A stretch of DNA of 64,000 nucleotides from Sycobia sp. Sy_11 (lineage: Eukaryota > Arthropoda > Insecta > Hymenoptera > Epichrysomallidae), in contig JACCIC010000001.1 of NCBI GenBank assembly GCA_018907035.1, positions 7,739,501 through 7,803,500 on the forward strand, given 5' to 3'. Below, piece after piece: positions 1 through 13,129 of the stretch. Position 1 is the first letter of the stretch, and the number at the start of each line of letters is the position of its first letter. Made by a program: the position numbers and the translations under genes. Under the pieces are notes generated by a model. The model was not told the origin of the DNA, did no database searches, and saw nothing but the letters and a program-made list of their open reading frames with translations.

Positions 1-2927
1 TTATTTATCGTGTATAATCAAAAACTCTCTTTGCTTTTATAAATTAGTAGGGTATATATATAATGAAAGAAACGATCAATAATATAAATGATCCCAATAT
101 ACTCTAGATTTAAGTAATAAAATATATTACTGATATCCAGTATATTCCCAAATCCCCAGAATACTTATAGGTTTTACTAACTCGCTGTATTTCATTAGAT
201 TTTTCTACTATTTGTGTATGCAGCGTTCTTATTTTTACTGAATTTCAGCAATCTCTAGACAATTTCAATATAGAGTGTAAATTTCATGACCTCGGAATAT
301 CCTATTTGAAAAAATATACATGATTATAGTATAACATATACATCTGTTTTTATTTATGTTCAAAAGTAAAGCTCGTTATTAACATATGAATAATTTATTC
401 TCACGCTTGAAAAGTTTCGTAAAGATTTGCTTTGGGCTCGGCATTCTTTTTTTTACAGCCGCCATCTCGAAGATGTTAATGGGAAATTGCGGGGAAAAGT
501 TAAAGCTTATAGGTTATTGCCAAAAAATAAAGAGGCCCATTTACAATGGTAGTTTCGCGCGGTGGCAATTATCGTAAGCATAAAATTGCCGGTGGGCCCC
601 GTGCAGGATTTGCGCAAGGAAAAATCAATTGTCGGACAGGTTAAGTAGCCTCCAGCCCCTCCCCCCGCCTTTGCCCCAACCGTCCACCGCTAAAATTCAA
701 CACGGCAATCATCGCGGGCATTTAAGTGCGCACTCGTGCACCTGAGCTCCCAGGAGCGCCTCGGCCGACGCGCGTCATAAAGTGAAAACGTCTGGTGCAA
801 CTTTGCGTTCGCGACAGGCATGTAAGAGACGGTCGAAAAGGCAAATTCTCTCTCTCTCTCTCTCTCGCTGGCGCGCGCGTACACGCGCTCGCGAGCGAAC
901 AGCACTGCTTCATTCGAAATTTGTTCAGCATGTATAGAACCCCCAGTCGTTCTCAACCATTCGAAGCGGTTGGCTTTGAAACTACTATTCAGGAGATTTA
1001 AGATCATTATATGAGAACATGACTGTATAACAGTTACTCGGAGTATCAACTACAGAAATTAATTTAGAACAAGACAAGTGTACATAATAAGAATAGACAA
1101 GAGTAAGAGAATCAGAAAATTAAACTTAATACTTGAGCTTAATTCTACTTAGCTATAAAGCAATTTCTTTGTAAAATAATAAATACAAGCTATATAAATC
1201 GATAGGAAAACTTTAAATTCGTATCATAAATTTAGATTAGTCTCATATTGATTTCAGATTGTGACGTCATTGAACCAACGTATATTTATTAGTTATTATT
1301 CCATATAATCATAACGAATGAAAGGTAGAAGATTATTTTCACTTTTTACGACAGATCTTCCTAAAACGATCGAATTTTATGAATTAGGATGATAATTAGG
1401 AACAGAATGTCTAAAAGATTCCATTACCGATCATGAAAATAAAAAATAAAGAATTTTATGTTGTGAAGTTACTACAATGTTTAAACTAATGATTGAGGGT
1501 GTGTCATCAGTGAATGCGAATATGGAAGATCGTCTTAAAACTTTGTCAGCTGGTTATTGAATGTTTAAGAAAATCTCTAACAAAATTTTAACTTAAATAT
1601 CGGAAATTTCACCTGGTTTAGCATCAACTCTGATCAGAGAACAATCGCAAATCAGATTTGTTTTATTGATAACTTATTAATAATTTATTTCATTAATAAC
1701 ACTATTGATATCGTGTAAGTTAAGCGTTAACGGTGATTTTTCAGGTGATATTTAACGGCAAACGCAGTCATATTATGTGTTTCCGGAAGTGAAATGTGTG
1801 CCACATGAGCGATACTGTCAGGCGACGTTCGACAGTTCGATGAGCGCGTAATTCAAAATAGCAGGATATATGAACTGTTATAACGAAAATTATTATAAAC
1901 TTTCAAAATTATTATAGTTCATTTGACTGCTTTGATAGGCGCACGTGTGCACATTAACACGTTTGAAGGAATAACCAAATCAAAATCATATTACAATACT
2001 GTTCCTATACACTATTACATTCTATATTCCGTATTAATGAACAATAAGACTACCGTTTATACATTTTTTAAAATATAATTTTCACTACTTGAATCATAAT
2101 AACATTCTTGATGAGACCAACCAAAAAGGAGTGAAAGGATATTTTTTTCAGAATATTTATATAATTGCAATATAATGTAAATCCAACAATTTAATATAAA
2201 AATATTTTTTAAAACTAATTTTTAAATAAAAATAAATAGTATTGCATTGTGCAAATTAAAACTTCACATTTTAAAGTTTAAACAAAATTGAAACTTTATA
2301 TCAACAAAAAATGGTGTAGGATCGCACTATAGTATATATGTAATAATCAAGGGCATGCTTTCAACAGTTTTTTTATTCAACGGTGAAACAGACAGTCGTA
2401 TTTTTTCCAATCCTGAGCTTTTAAAAATGATCAAAACAACAGTTATTTTGCTGTTGTTGTTGGCTTCCATTAAATTCAGTTTTATTATTCTTTATCTTTG
2501 TCAATAACACATCAACTTTATCATTCGTCTATATGTCTTTGTCAGGAAAACTGAACATTCTGAAAATCCCACCCCGCCTGTCAAAAGTCCATAAATGAAA
2601 TCGGTGAGTGCAAAAGCAAATGATTTTTTTATTATAAATCAACCACTGATCATTCCACATATACGCAAAATCAAAGCTCCGCTCACGATGTCATTGCGCT
2701 TTAATCCCTATTTTTTAATCTCTTCATTCCTCTTGCTCGGTCTCTTGAACCGCCTCCCTTCATCAGGCTTTTTTATTATATATAACTATCCATGTCGCAG
2801 CGGCGCATTGTCCGCTCTGATGTGTACACGGGAGTAAAGCGGCTGCAGTACTAAGTATATATTCATTGTTTCGACACCACGAACTCGCGCCGCGTTTTCA
2901 CCGAGCGCCGGTCTGCAAAGTTGTGCA

Positions 2928-2929
<2 letters not shown>

Positions 2930-2978
<49 letters not shown>
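2930..2978. repeat. (TA)n tract
   Basis: 49 bp of uninterrupted TA inside a CpG-rich stretch. Confidence 0.97.
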
Positions 2979-2979
<1 letters not shown>

Positions 2980-3636
2980 CAGTATTGGCGCCTACGTCGA
3001 AGAAAATCGCACGCGCGTCACGAAAGAACATCGGATAAACATTCGGAGATTTATAATCCGCGTTCGATCATGTCTTATTTCTTATACAATGTAAGGATAC
3101 GTTACGAGGGGACGGGGGATGCTACGATAAAGATAGATCTGTATTTTCAAGTGCGCAGGAGTCTTTCGACGAGACGTCTCGTTTATAAAAATTGCGCGTG
3201 TGTTCTCGCAATTTAAAATCAATGCCTTTTATTACTCAATTACCCCTCTTCAGCCTGCTTTCGCCTTCAGCCTCACTCTATCAGTCCGTCTCTATATCTC
3301 ATTCTCAAAAAGATTGCGTAAAATATATATTAAGGTACATGTAACGGAATAAATGAGCAACTGATGCGCTCTGCACTCGTTCGGCATCGACGCGCGCACA
3401 ACTAGTTAATCTATATATAAAAGAATAGAATAAATACATTCTAAAATTGATGGAGGCTCGTTTTTAAAGGACTCCACGTCGATTCACCGTCGATCCTTTA
3501 ATTCTCTAAGTCCGCGGTCTGCTATCATAATATGTTGTTTCGTCACAACGATGTGTAGAGACTGCATAGAAGAAATAACGGGACGATCGCAACTACTGAT
3601 ATGTACATTCGGGTTTACATGGGGTCATATTTTGCC

Positions 3637-3672
3637 CACGCGTGCGCGCATGCGCGCGCGTGTGTGTGCGTC
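3637..3672. repeat. Alternating purine-pyrimidine tract (CG/TG)
   Basis: CACGCGTGCGCGCATGCGCG and onward into GTGTGTGTGCG: mostly alternating purine-pyrimidine steps, prone to Z-DNA. Confidence 0.85.
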
Positions 3673-3722
3673 TAGAAGAGGACATGCAAAAATTCTGTAA
3701 TATGTCGCGCTCCTCTGCGCAG

Positions 3723-3724
<2 letters not shown>

Positions 3725-3776
<52 letters not shown>
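3725..3776. repeat. (TA)n tract
   Basis: 52 bp of TA, the first of a close pair. Confidence 0.97.
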
Positions 3777-3779
<3 letters not shown>

Positions 3780-3881
3780 ACGATCGGTTCTCGCCGGTGC
3801 GAGCACCAGAATTTATATAATGTGGAGCGAGCGATAAATATATTACTATATAGATTATCGCGTAAACACATACACACATAC

Positions 3882-3885
<4 letters not shown>

Positions 3886-3936
<51 letters not shown>
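3886..3936. repeat. (TA)n tract
   Basis: 51 bp of TA, second of the pair and nearly equal in length to the first. Confidence 0.97.
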
Positions 3937-3939
<3 letters not shown>

Positions 3940-4226
3940 GATACATACATATGTATGCACAACTTCCTGCTTCGGAACACTTTCTTTTTCACTCGCTCTG
4001 ACTTTTCAGAACTGTTTCTGTTACAGTCTCGAGAGCGCTACTGAATATATATACCCGTGCGCGCACTTGCGACACGTCGCGCCGCGCCGTCGCTCTCCGC
4101 GTCTACGTCGCTTTGTCGCGAGGCACGCTCTTTTCGAAGACAGAAGCAGTTTGTTGTCTTTTTTTTTCTTTCGGAATAAGTCGAGCAGTGAAAAAGAAAG
4201 TGACTTCGTTCCTTTCTTCTCCTGAC

Positions 4227-4229
<3 letters not shown>

Positions 4230-4264
<35 letters not shown>

Positions 4265-4294
4265 GCACGCACGCACGCACGCGCGCGCACACAC
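4230..4294. repeat. (TA)n tract running into (CA/CG)n
   Basis: TA to 4261, then CACGCACGCACG and CGCGCGCACACAC; almost entirely alternating purine-pyrimidine over 65 bp. Confidence 0.95.
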
Positions 4295-4731
4295 GGTCGC
4301 ACACCTCGAAGATGTTAAGAGCCGTATAAAATCGCCATAAAACGCTGTGTGCGCACACTCGATTAACATATAGGAATCACCTAGTAAAATATTGTATGGG
4401 CGTACTAATTGAATTTATATATAGTGCGCAATGCATATCAATATTTGCGCTCGTGTACAAGTAATTATGACAAATTTCGAAATTAATTCTACTGTACAAA
4501 TATGGCTTTCCTTTTCCTCCAACTGTAGAATCAGAAATACCATTAATCACAAATGTTGTATATGTATATTGACAGTAGTGGATATTCGTATACGTCGGTG
4601 TAAAATGGCGCTCGAAGGATTAGGCCTCGATTCTCAATTGCTAGGGAATTCCATTGCAAATATATACTTGAAAATAAAATGTTTCTCAACGCGTTGCTTC
4701 AGATAAAGCGAGCGCAGACCAAGTGTATTGC

Positions 4732-4740
<9 letters not shown>

Positions 4741-4784
<44 letters not shown>
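4741..4784. repeat. (TA)n tract
   Basis: 44 bp of TA followed by a CATA-rich tail. Confidence 0.95.
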
Positions 4785-4805
<21 letters not shown>

Positions 4806-7800
4806 GAATGTGTATGTACGCGCGCGTATGTGTGTGTACACCGGCACAGCTGCGGTATATAACTTCCATCGCTGCTTTCACGCTCCCGTTGCAAGAAAGT
4901 GTGCGTATAAACGGCGTGTTCAATGTCATAAAAAAAAGAAATAAAAGGATACGACAGTTTCTTGCAATTCTACTGAGAATTCGATAGAGTTTTTCAGTGT
5001 CTTACAGTTCGTTCTGAATTTTATGAAAAACATGTCGTTTGATCTGAGTTATACATGTATATATAAATTGCTTGATAAAATCTGGAAAAGTGTCTCTTTA
5101 CAATAAAATATTGCCTAGAAGCATTTGAAGGTATTTTCTATAGATTTTTTAATGCTTGAAAATTGTACATTATTGATGGCTTTGGATCCGAAAATAACTT
5201 AATTCTAATTTAAAAAGAAAAAAAACAATTTGATCATCTATTTTTGCATTTTGTTAAATCTTGGATCGAGAGCACGTGTAAATTTTTTTTCAAGTGATAC
5301 AACAATTCAGTATAGTTTTTTAAAAATATTTATAAGGACATATCCAAATATAGTATCAGAAATAACTTGGAAAAGGATGTTTTCACATTCCAATTATTTA
5401 AAATGAATCGAACCTGTAAGGCGTTTTGTTTTATGCACTTTCCAAGTTATATTAAAATCTGCTTTGGTATATTTATTCGTATAAAATATATGATGCCAAT
5501 TATATATTTTTATTTAAATAGAGTATTCTTCTACTTCCATTGTCACTTATTTAAAATTAAAAAGTTTGTTAAAAAGACGAAAATAATACTTCTAAGAGAT
5601 ATTCTAAAATCAAACATATTGCGAGAAGTGACAGCACTATATACCGTCGCATAATCCATTTTTTCTGTTGAGAAATATGTAACGATTAGTTTCAAGATAA
5701 TCGGTGCGTTGATTGAACGAGTGAAATTATACGCGTAACCTGTGTAAAATAGTCGGTAGCCTAGCGTGCATTGCATATGGTTGAAAAGTTAAAGCATCGT
5801 TGTAACCTAAGTTTTGTAGTCGAATAATAACTCTGGATGGATCGTAAGGACGTATTGCTATAAATCTGGACGAAAAAAAAAGAAGAAAAGTCGAGTCGCA
5901 ATTTTGGGCAAGTTATGGCGATACGAGATCTTCTTCCGTTCCAAGGGCTTTTGCTATACAATATCATGTAACTTCTCAAAAGGAGACTAGCGCAGCGTGA
6001 CTATTACGGGAATCGGCTTTCATCACGGTGTTGCGCTTTTGCGTGAAAAGACGATCGAGAACAATCGGAAAAATTTTAGCGAATCGGGATAACGCCTGGT
6101 CTAGCATTGTATTCGCATTGTCCCATTGATTTTTGGAACGAACGGGACATCTAAATTATGTCAAACCCAGCGTATAGTCCATTTTGGAAACCGTGCGACT
6201 TCCCGATTTATTCGAAGTGAAGCTTCCGCTCGTACAACGGAAATTCAAGACCAATCACGCTGTACCGTATCTTTTTCTGGATTGTCGCAATTTGAATCCG
6301 CTGAGCATTTTCTCCTAGCACGTGCGAGTTAGTTACGTTGGTTACGTTCGTTTCGAGCTTTTTTTTGTGTTTGTATAAAAACTCATAGCAGGATTGGCGT
6401 TTAGAGGCATAGACCAGGTGTTAGATGTTTTGAGAATCATATTAATAGCTTGTGGTTGGAGGTGCTGTTGAAGGTATTTTTTGCAAAACCTGGAAACTTC
6501 TGACATAATATAAAAAACTGCCGAACGAATGTGAATTTAGCACCCGATAAAATATATAGGAAACGCGCGGTTATGTTTCGGAAGTTTTGTATGTTTTCGA
6601 TTTGGGTGGTCTTGTGCACTTAGCGTATCAGAAAATCTTCATATCAAATAAAGTTTTGCTAAAATTTAGATTCACTTCTATATCCTATTTATTAATTCCC
6701 AGAACTAACAATGAAGCAATGTAATTCATTTAAATGCGATCGTAATAATTTCTATTATAAAAATTCTATGATTCTAAAAAATATGTGATTGACAACTTTC
6801 ACATTTTTGTCATATTCTTATAGTTGAACGATATTTAATTATGTTTTTGTAGCATCTAAATTCGATTTAGTTCGTAGCAAAGATTTGTTCTAGTCGACAA
6901 ACTTATTAAGTTAAAGTAGAATTTTATAAATATTTCAATTTACAAACGAGAACGCTAGTGTTACAAAAATTGAGAAATATATGAATTTATGGATCAGTGC
7001 TCATTTAGAAAAGGAATTATTGAATAATTAATCTTAATAATAAATTAAAGCAATATTGAAACTCATTAATGAACAATAAAATAATAAAAAAGTCCTTTTC
7101 TAAGGATGTAAATTAGAACAAAATGTCTTATTTGATGCTCCGATATCTACAAAAATCTTCTGTACAAGCTCTGCCAAAACTTTCCATATGAAAAATGTGG
7201 AAGTACTTCCATTTTGAAATCAGATTCAAACCTGTAGTACATAAACTTCACTATTAAGGCACAAATAGTATTTATAATATCCTCAGTTTACGACTCTGGG
7301 TGAACCGTAAACTCTTCCAATTATTTATTAACGTCATTAATTTCCAAAGAAAGTACCGTCTTGCACGTAGCTCAGATTATAACGAATCAATCTTCATCCA
7401 CGCCATACCGCGTCAATCTAATAGATATATATGTATAGTTAATGGAGAAAAACCAATGTGTCACTCTGAGCTCTCTTATCTGATTAGAAAGATCTGGTGG
7501 AAGCCGGCGCGACGCTCAAGGGATCTTCCGAGCTCGCTGAATATTTCATGCGCACGATCATATATAGGTTTAGTACACAACAGCGGTGACGGGCACTTTT
7601 CCAGCGGCTCGGGAAATTTTCACGCTGTTTGCTGCGCCGGTTCACGGCTTTACGGTCACGGGCCCGTGCGCTTCTGCTATCCGTATTATATAGCAGATTT
7701 GTCATCCCACACGTTTATATATATATATAGACGTAGCTTTTATAGATTTTAGAGATTGTTTGCTCGCGCTCTTGTCGCAGTCGAGTGGCTTGCTTTCGTT

Positions 7801-8248
7801 TCTATCTTTGCCCCGTCCATTGCTCTATCGTGACTCGTATCAATTTGTTAGGTACGGCAGGACTGCGACCAGGACAGGTTAATGGTAATTCACGGTGTTC
7901 CTTGATTTTTGTATCATAGCGCCTAAGTCGCGGCGCGGCAGAGATGCAGTAAATCAATGAACGCCCATACGTGTATATATATACATGTAGGAAAACCTTC
8001 GCAGGCGTACATCGAACGAGCCTAATACTCGTACTGCAAGTGTGTAATATAATTAGAGTGTATTTTTTTTCTGTTTTTATGTATAGTTTATTTATTACTC
8101 ATTCGAGAATTTTATTATTAAATTGTATAATAGGTTCGGAGAATCAAGTGTATTGACCAGGAATGTAGATTTTTAACGTTATCTTAGGTTTCGAATTACC
8201 GTTCGAATTATACAAATAGTAGCAAAAAACCATTATATTATAGAAAGT

Positions 8249-8253
<5 letters not shown>

Positions 8254-8303
<50 letters not shown>

Positions 8304-8335
8304 CTGTGTGTGTGTGAGTGTGTGTATGTAGAAAA
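8254..8335. repeat. (TA)n tract running into (TG)n
   Basis: 49 bp of TA then about 30 bp of imperfect TG. Confidence 0.95.
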
Positions 8336-10128
8336 TTAACGCATAAATATAGCTCGCTGTCTACTACTTATTATGCAATATACCATTTGATATTTTTAAA
8401 TAGTAGTTCATAATTGCGGATATGTTCGATCGATAATTTATAACTGTCTCGTTTTTCATTACGGTAGAAAACGGGGGAGACATCATCTATTTCAAGGAGT
8501 TCGTTCGGTTTGCACATTGTCTCAAATTGTCGATTTATAGTCGGTACGGACTGATTCTTGAAAATTAACAATCATGTACTTACTGAGAAAGATGAATGCT
8601 TAAAAAATAGAAATTCACACGTTTAAAGACTGTCAGACATGCTAACCAAAACTATCTAATATTCATGTGCTAATATAGTACAAAAGAAAATTATTAATGA
8701 CAAAAGAGTTCATAATAAAGAGTTTTGCGTTGAAGATGGTTCTTATAATCAGAAGTGTTTGATAACCAATGTCTGATCTATCCAGCCAGTGACTAACTTG
8801 CGTGCATAAATAGTTCAGTAGCCATTGAAACTTTTAGTTTGAATTTTGAACATTTGATATTATCATTAAGTTGTAAATTGTATGTAAATATTTTAAATTA
8901 CTCTAAGTTTATCATGTATACCAAAGAATTATGAATGTGTTTTTACTAATTTAAAAACAAATGTTTGTCTTACCATGAGCATTAAAAATGTCTTGAATAT
9001 CATATTTGTATTAATATATTGTACTTAATATATAGTATGTTAGTTTATATTTAAAAAATTCCAATTCAACCTGATTGGTCCATTACGTCTAAATACCGTG
9101 CAGGCAATATTCGTTTTTGCACCGGACGACGACACTGCGTGAAAAGAAAACTGCTCCGGCCGCTCGACCGCCACAAATAAAATCGGGAATCAAAATCGAG
9201 CTAAGACACGTATCTCCTAATATACCTAAAATTTTGTGGTCCTTTTTTTACATGTATAGAGTTTATTTTTAATTGTATGATAACTATTTTTATACTATAT
9301 ATCTGTTTGTGTGTAAAGTTAAAAATCTGCTTATATCGAATGATATAAGGATATACATAATAAAAACTAAAAATTAATTAATGGAACAATAAATATAAAC
9401 TTGAATTGCCAATTCTTAACTTTACTAAGTCTCAACTTTATTTTCCTGAACACATTTAATGTTAATCCGATAGTTTTTTTGTTATTGAAAAATAATCTGT
9501 AGTTTTATAAGGTGAGTAAGATTGTAGATTTAGGTTTAAATCAACTCTCGCCCTTTTCTCATAAGACAAAATGTAAAATTACGATTAGAAATTGTTTGTA
9601 GTTCTTACTATTTTACATGTTTACCCTACAATTTTTCGACGGCATTTGAAAGCTTCAATATTATTATATGCATAACGTACTTGTTCGTATTTGTTCATAA
9701 CGTATTTGTTCACGTCGCTAGTAAGAGTATTTAAAAAACTAAGAAGCTAAATTATCACTGTGAATAGTCGTGGAAAATGACATTTTGTTTCGACGACACG
9801 CCCCATCCAACGCTGCGTCGTTGTATTTTTTTACGTCATTTTTATTGTATTAACGCAGAAGGTAGAAGTTGAATGCTGCAGTACCTATTTTCTCTGCACA
9901 CGTATTTGCTGCGGGTGTACACGCCTTGTTTGTTTTTTTTTGTTCCTTTTTTTTCTCATTTTAGCACCCGTTAAAGCGCTCGGTAAATTGCCGTGCATTT
10001 TATTGTCATACCGATTAGCATTCCTTAAGATAATGTTTTAACACGCGAGATCGCGAGATTGTACCGCCTTTTTACCCCTCCCCCGCCCCTGTGAGTAAAC
10101 AATAGGAATAAAACAGGTAGGTAACTAA

Positions 10129-10153
10129 TGTGTGTGTGTGTGTGTGTGTGTGT
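10129..10153. repeat. (TG)n tract
   Basis: 25 bp of TG. Confidence 0.95.
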
Positions 10154-10312
10154 ACTTTTTTAGGCGAATTCACATTTTCTGTATATATTCGTTTGATAAT
10201 GACACACGTGTACCATTGCCGATCATAAAAATGCTCCATCGCATATCTATACATAACCTCACAGTTATATAGATTCAATATATCTATTCAAAAGAGCTGA
10301 TGCAATATCCTA

Positions 10313-10371
<59 letters not shown>
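10313..10371. repeat. (TC)n tract
   Basis: About 59 bp of TC with one CC interruption; a GAGA-type polypurine strand that may form triplex DNA. Confidence 0.97.
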
Positions 10372-10372
<1 letters not shown>

Positions 10373-11788
10373 ACTTTCTCACAGATCGGAGATTATGATC
10401 GAGGCAATAATATGATGGGAGTCTACCTCTTTCTTTCTGCACAGGTATAACAGCAGGTATATATATATATAGCTTGTACAAAATAAGCTTTCATAATCTA
10501 CAAGGACCCTTGGCATCGATATTATTGATAATCGGCGATTATTTATATGCAACTTTGGTTCCGGCCTTTTCTCCTGCACTCCAACAACAATAGATTAGTT
10601 TTCCAAAAAAAAAAAATTCGTCTAAAAAAAAAAATCAATTTCGGATGAAAATTACGCAAACTCGAGCAGCTGTTCGCGCTCGTTCGTTTGGTATGCGATC
10701 AAATGATCAGCAATGGTAACGAGATGAATATTAAAGATATAAAATCCGAAAGTTTTCAAAGCTTAGAATGAGTTTTTATCCCGCGTATCAATTATTTAAG
10801 AGACGTTTATTTTGTTGGAAATTACCATTTGAAAAGTATATCACGAAAAAATTAGTATATAGTACTTGCGGCCAGGATTAATATGACGCAATCTCTTTTG
10901 TAATTAAATTGTAATTTTATAGCAATTTGACTAACTAAATACACAGTTGTTCATTCGCTGGTTATTTGTAAATATAGGAAACAGTACTCTCACCCCAATG
11001 GATTAGAAAGCAACGTAAATTTAAATTTTTATACTTCCGAGTGGTCTAATTGGAGTGTCAATTTGACATTGTATAACGTCTGTTATATGGGGAGAGGGGG
11101 CAACTGTTTGCACATAGGGCCGACGTTAGAATTGAGGAGGTGAATGGACATCCTTAAATAACGCACGCAATGACGTCAAGAGACAGGTTATACTTTTATA
11201 GATTTAGAGAATATTTAGCCAACGTACAAAATTTATTATATGGGGAAGTTTCTGCCGCAATCAGAAATAATTATAGACCGATTAGCCAATGCAAGAAAAA
11301 TATACAATAAAGAACAGGCGCGTATCTTGTTTTGTTTTTTTTTTTTCATGACTCGGAAGTCATTTTGTCTACATCTCAAATTACGATTCATGGCCTACGG
11401 CCGTATTTATCTAATATTCTCTAATTGTTATGTAATCAATGATTTCTTACAGGGTCAATTACTCGGCTGTATAATAATTTCTGTCCTAGTATATATATGT
11501 ATAGATCTCTTCAACGCGCAGAAATATAACCCGAGTCTTACGGTCATTACGTCCTGTATAACGACGATCGGATTTATCTACGGCATTCCCTTAATTGCAA
11601 AAGGGAGCGGTATCTCTGTGGAAATACGCGAACGGAATCGGATTATGAATTAGGTTTTCAAATTGATGCGTGACTTTTAGTTTTAATGAAAGAAAAAAAT
11701 ACATTAATTCATGTATAATACTTATCACGTTCTACCCTTTGAATCATTTTTCGAACAGCGATCGAACAATGGGTGAAATTCAGGAATC

Positions 11789-12226
11789 ATGTCATTTTCT
11801 ACCGTCTCTGTAAGATATGAAATTCTGCTCAGCGACACAAGCTTTGAGCTAATCGTAGAGGCAAATGGCACGCTCCTTAGGAGGAATATCTGGAGATTAT
11901 GGTCGGTCGCCGAGGCACTTCCCATTTATGTGCTTCAAGGTTGCCGTTTGCTGTCTGTTTCTGTAACGTGCGGTCGGCGCGTTATCATTCAGCAAAACGG
12001 CTTTGTGGGTGTCTTGCGAAGTATTCCGAACGTTTTTTTTATGATTACCAAGATCTCAAGTAAGAGTTCCATGCGCTTTTATCGGTTTGTGTATCAAATG
12101 ACACGTCCCCGCCGTACACAAAGCAGGAACTTCCATTCATCGCCATTCGTCTTTACCGCCGAAGCTGATGGTGTTTCGGGGAGGGGGGATTTAATCCACG
12201 AACTCCTGTACTTTGAATTGTCATAA
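11789..12226 (+). other. Unexplained 145-codon open frame in intron 3
   Basis: The frame begins MSFSTVSVRYEILLSDTSFE and is not repeat-derived. The local sequence is less AT-rich than its surroundings, which lowers the expected number of stops. No domain or splice-supported exon structure was recognised, so it is reported as a frame, not a gene. Confidence 0.2.
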
Positions 12227-12763
12227 TAAATCTAATCATTGCAACGGGTGACAATTTCATAAAAGAACAAAACCTTTTCTCGAACACTCCTCTGAAAAAT
12301 CCTTTTGTTCGTCAGAAATTTCGACACGTTTAAGAAATTTCAAGGTATTTATGATTTTGACGACGTCTCGTCGTGGCTGTTTATAATGTACAGATTATTA
12401 TTGTGAGTTCTAGTCAAAGAGCCGCATTTCTTCTCAAAAGCATTACAAACTCATTTCAACACAGCCTTAATATCGAATATTCCTTTTCGATATGTTTTCA
12501 GTCCTCAATTTACGGGGCAGATATAATACGTAACGCCATTATCAAATTGCTCTATCATCTCTCTAAATTTATATAAGCAAGCACTACGCGCGTTCATCGA
12601 TCACGAGACTTTTACGCGTTAAAAAGTAGCATATCGCTGGGATGATTATTATATATGAGAGGCGATTTCGCGCTACTAATATGAATTTTAACAGCCCAAT
12701 ACGTGTTCTAGACAAGGGTTTGCGTAACGCACGAGCGATTCGTCTTTCTTTCTTTCTGTCTTG

Positions 12764-12788
12764 TTTTTTTTTTTTTTTTTTTTTTTTT
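12764..12788. repeat. Poly-T tract
   Basis: 25 consecutive T; could also be the A-tail of an inserted retroelement read on the other strand, but no element body was recognised. Confidence 0.9.
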
Positions 12789-12908
12789 GACTGTCCAGCA
12801 GACGCGCGTATTAACGGCGTTGACGCCGTCGCCGACCGAATCGCCTGGGCCTATTGGGCAACAATCTCGACGAGTGCGTGCGCTTATGCGCATGTGCGTC
12901 AATAGGGG

Positions 12909-12909
12909 T

Positions 12910-12986
<77 letters not shown>
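12909..12986. repeat. (TC)n tract
   Basis: About 78 bp of TC with few interruptions. Confidence 0.97.
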
Positions 12987-13068
12987 TATATATGCGGATG
13001 GGCACACGCAAGTTGGGTAACGATATTATTTATATCTACTCGTTAATTTATCCCAGGTATAAAATTTG

Positions 13069-13069
<1 letters not shown>

Positions 13070-13127
<58 letters not shown>

Positions 13128-13129
13128 TA
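13070..13129. repeat. (TA)n tract
   Basis: 60 bp of TA with one TG step. Confidence 0.97.

Noticed and set aside
5367..5654. 95-codon open frame rich in Phe, Ile, Lys and Tyr
   Set aside because: The start is not ATG, and the composition is what random AT-rich DNA gives.
8371..8571. 66-codon minus-strand frame with protein-like composition inside intron 3
   Set aside because: It has no ATG at its start, no acceptor and no cysteines, so it cannot be the missing half of the CBM14 domain; no family recognised.
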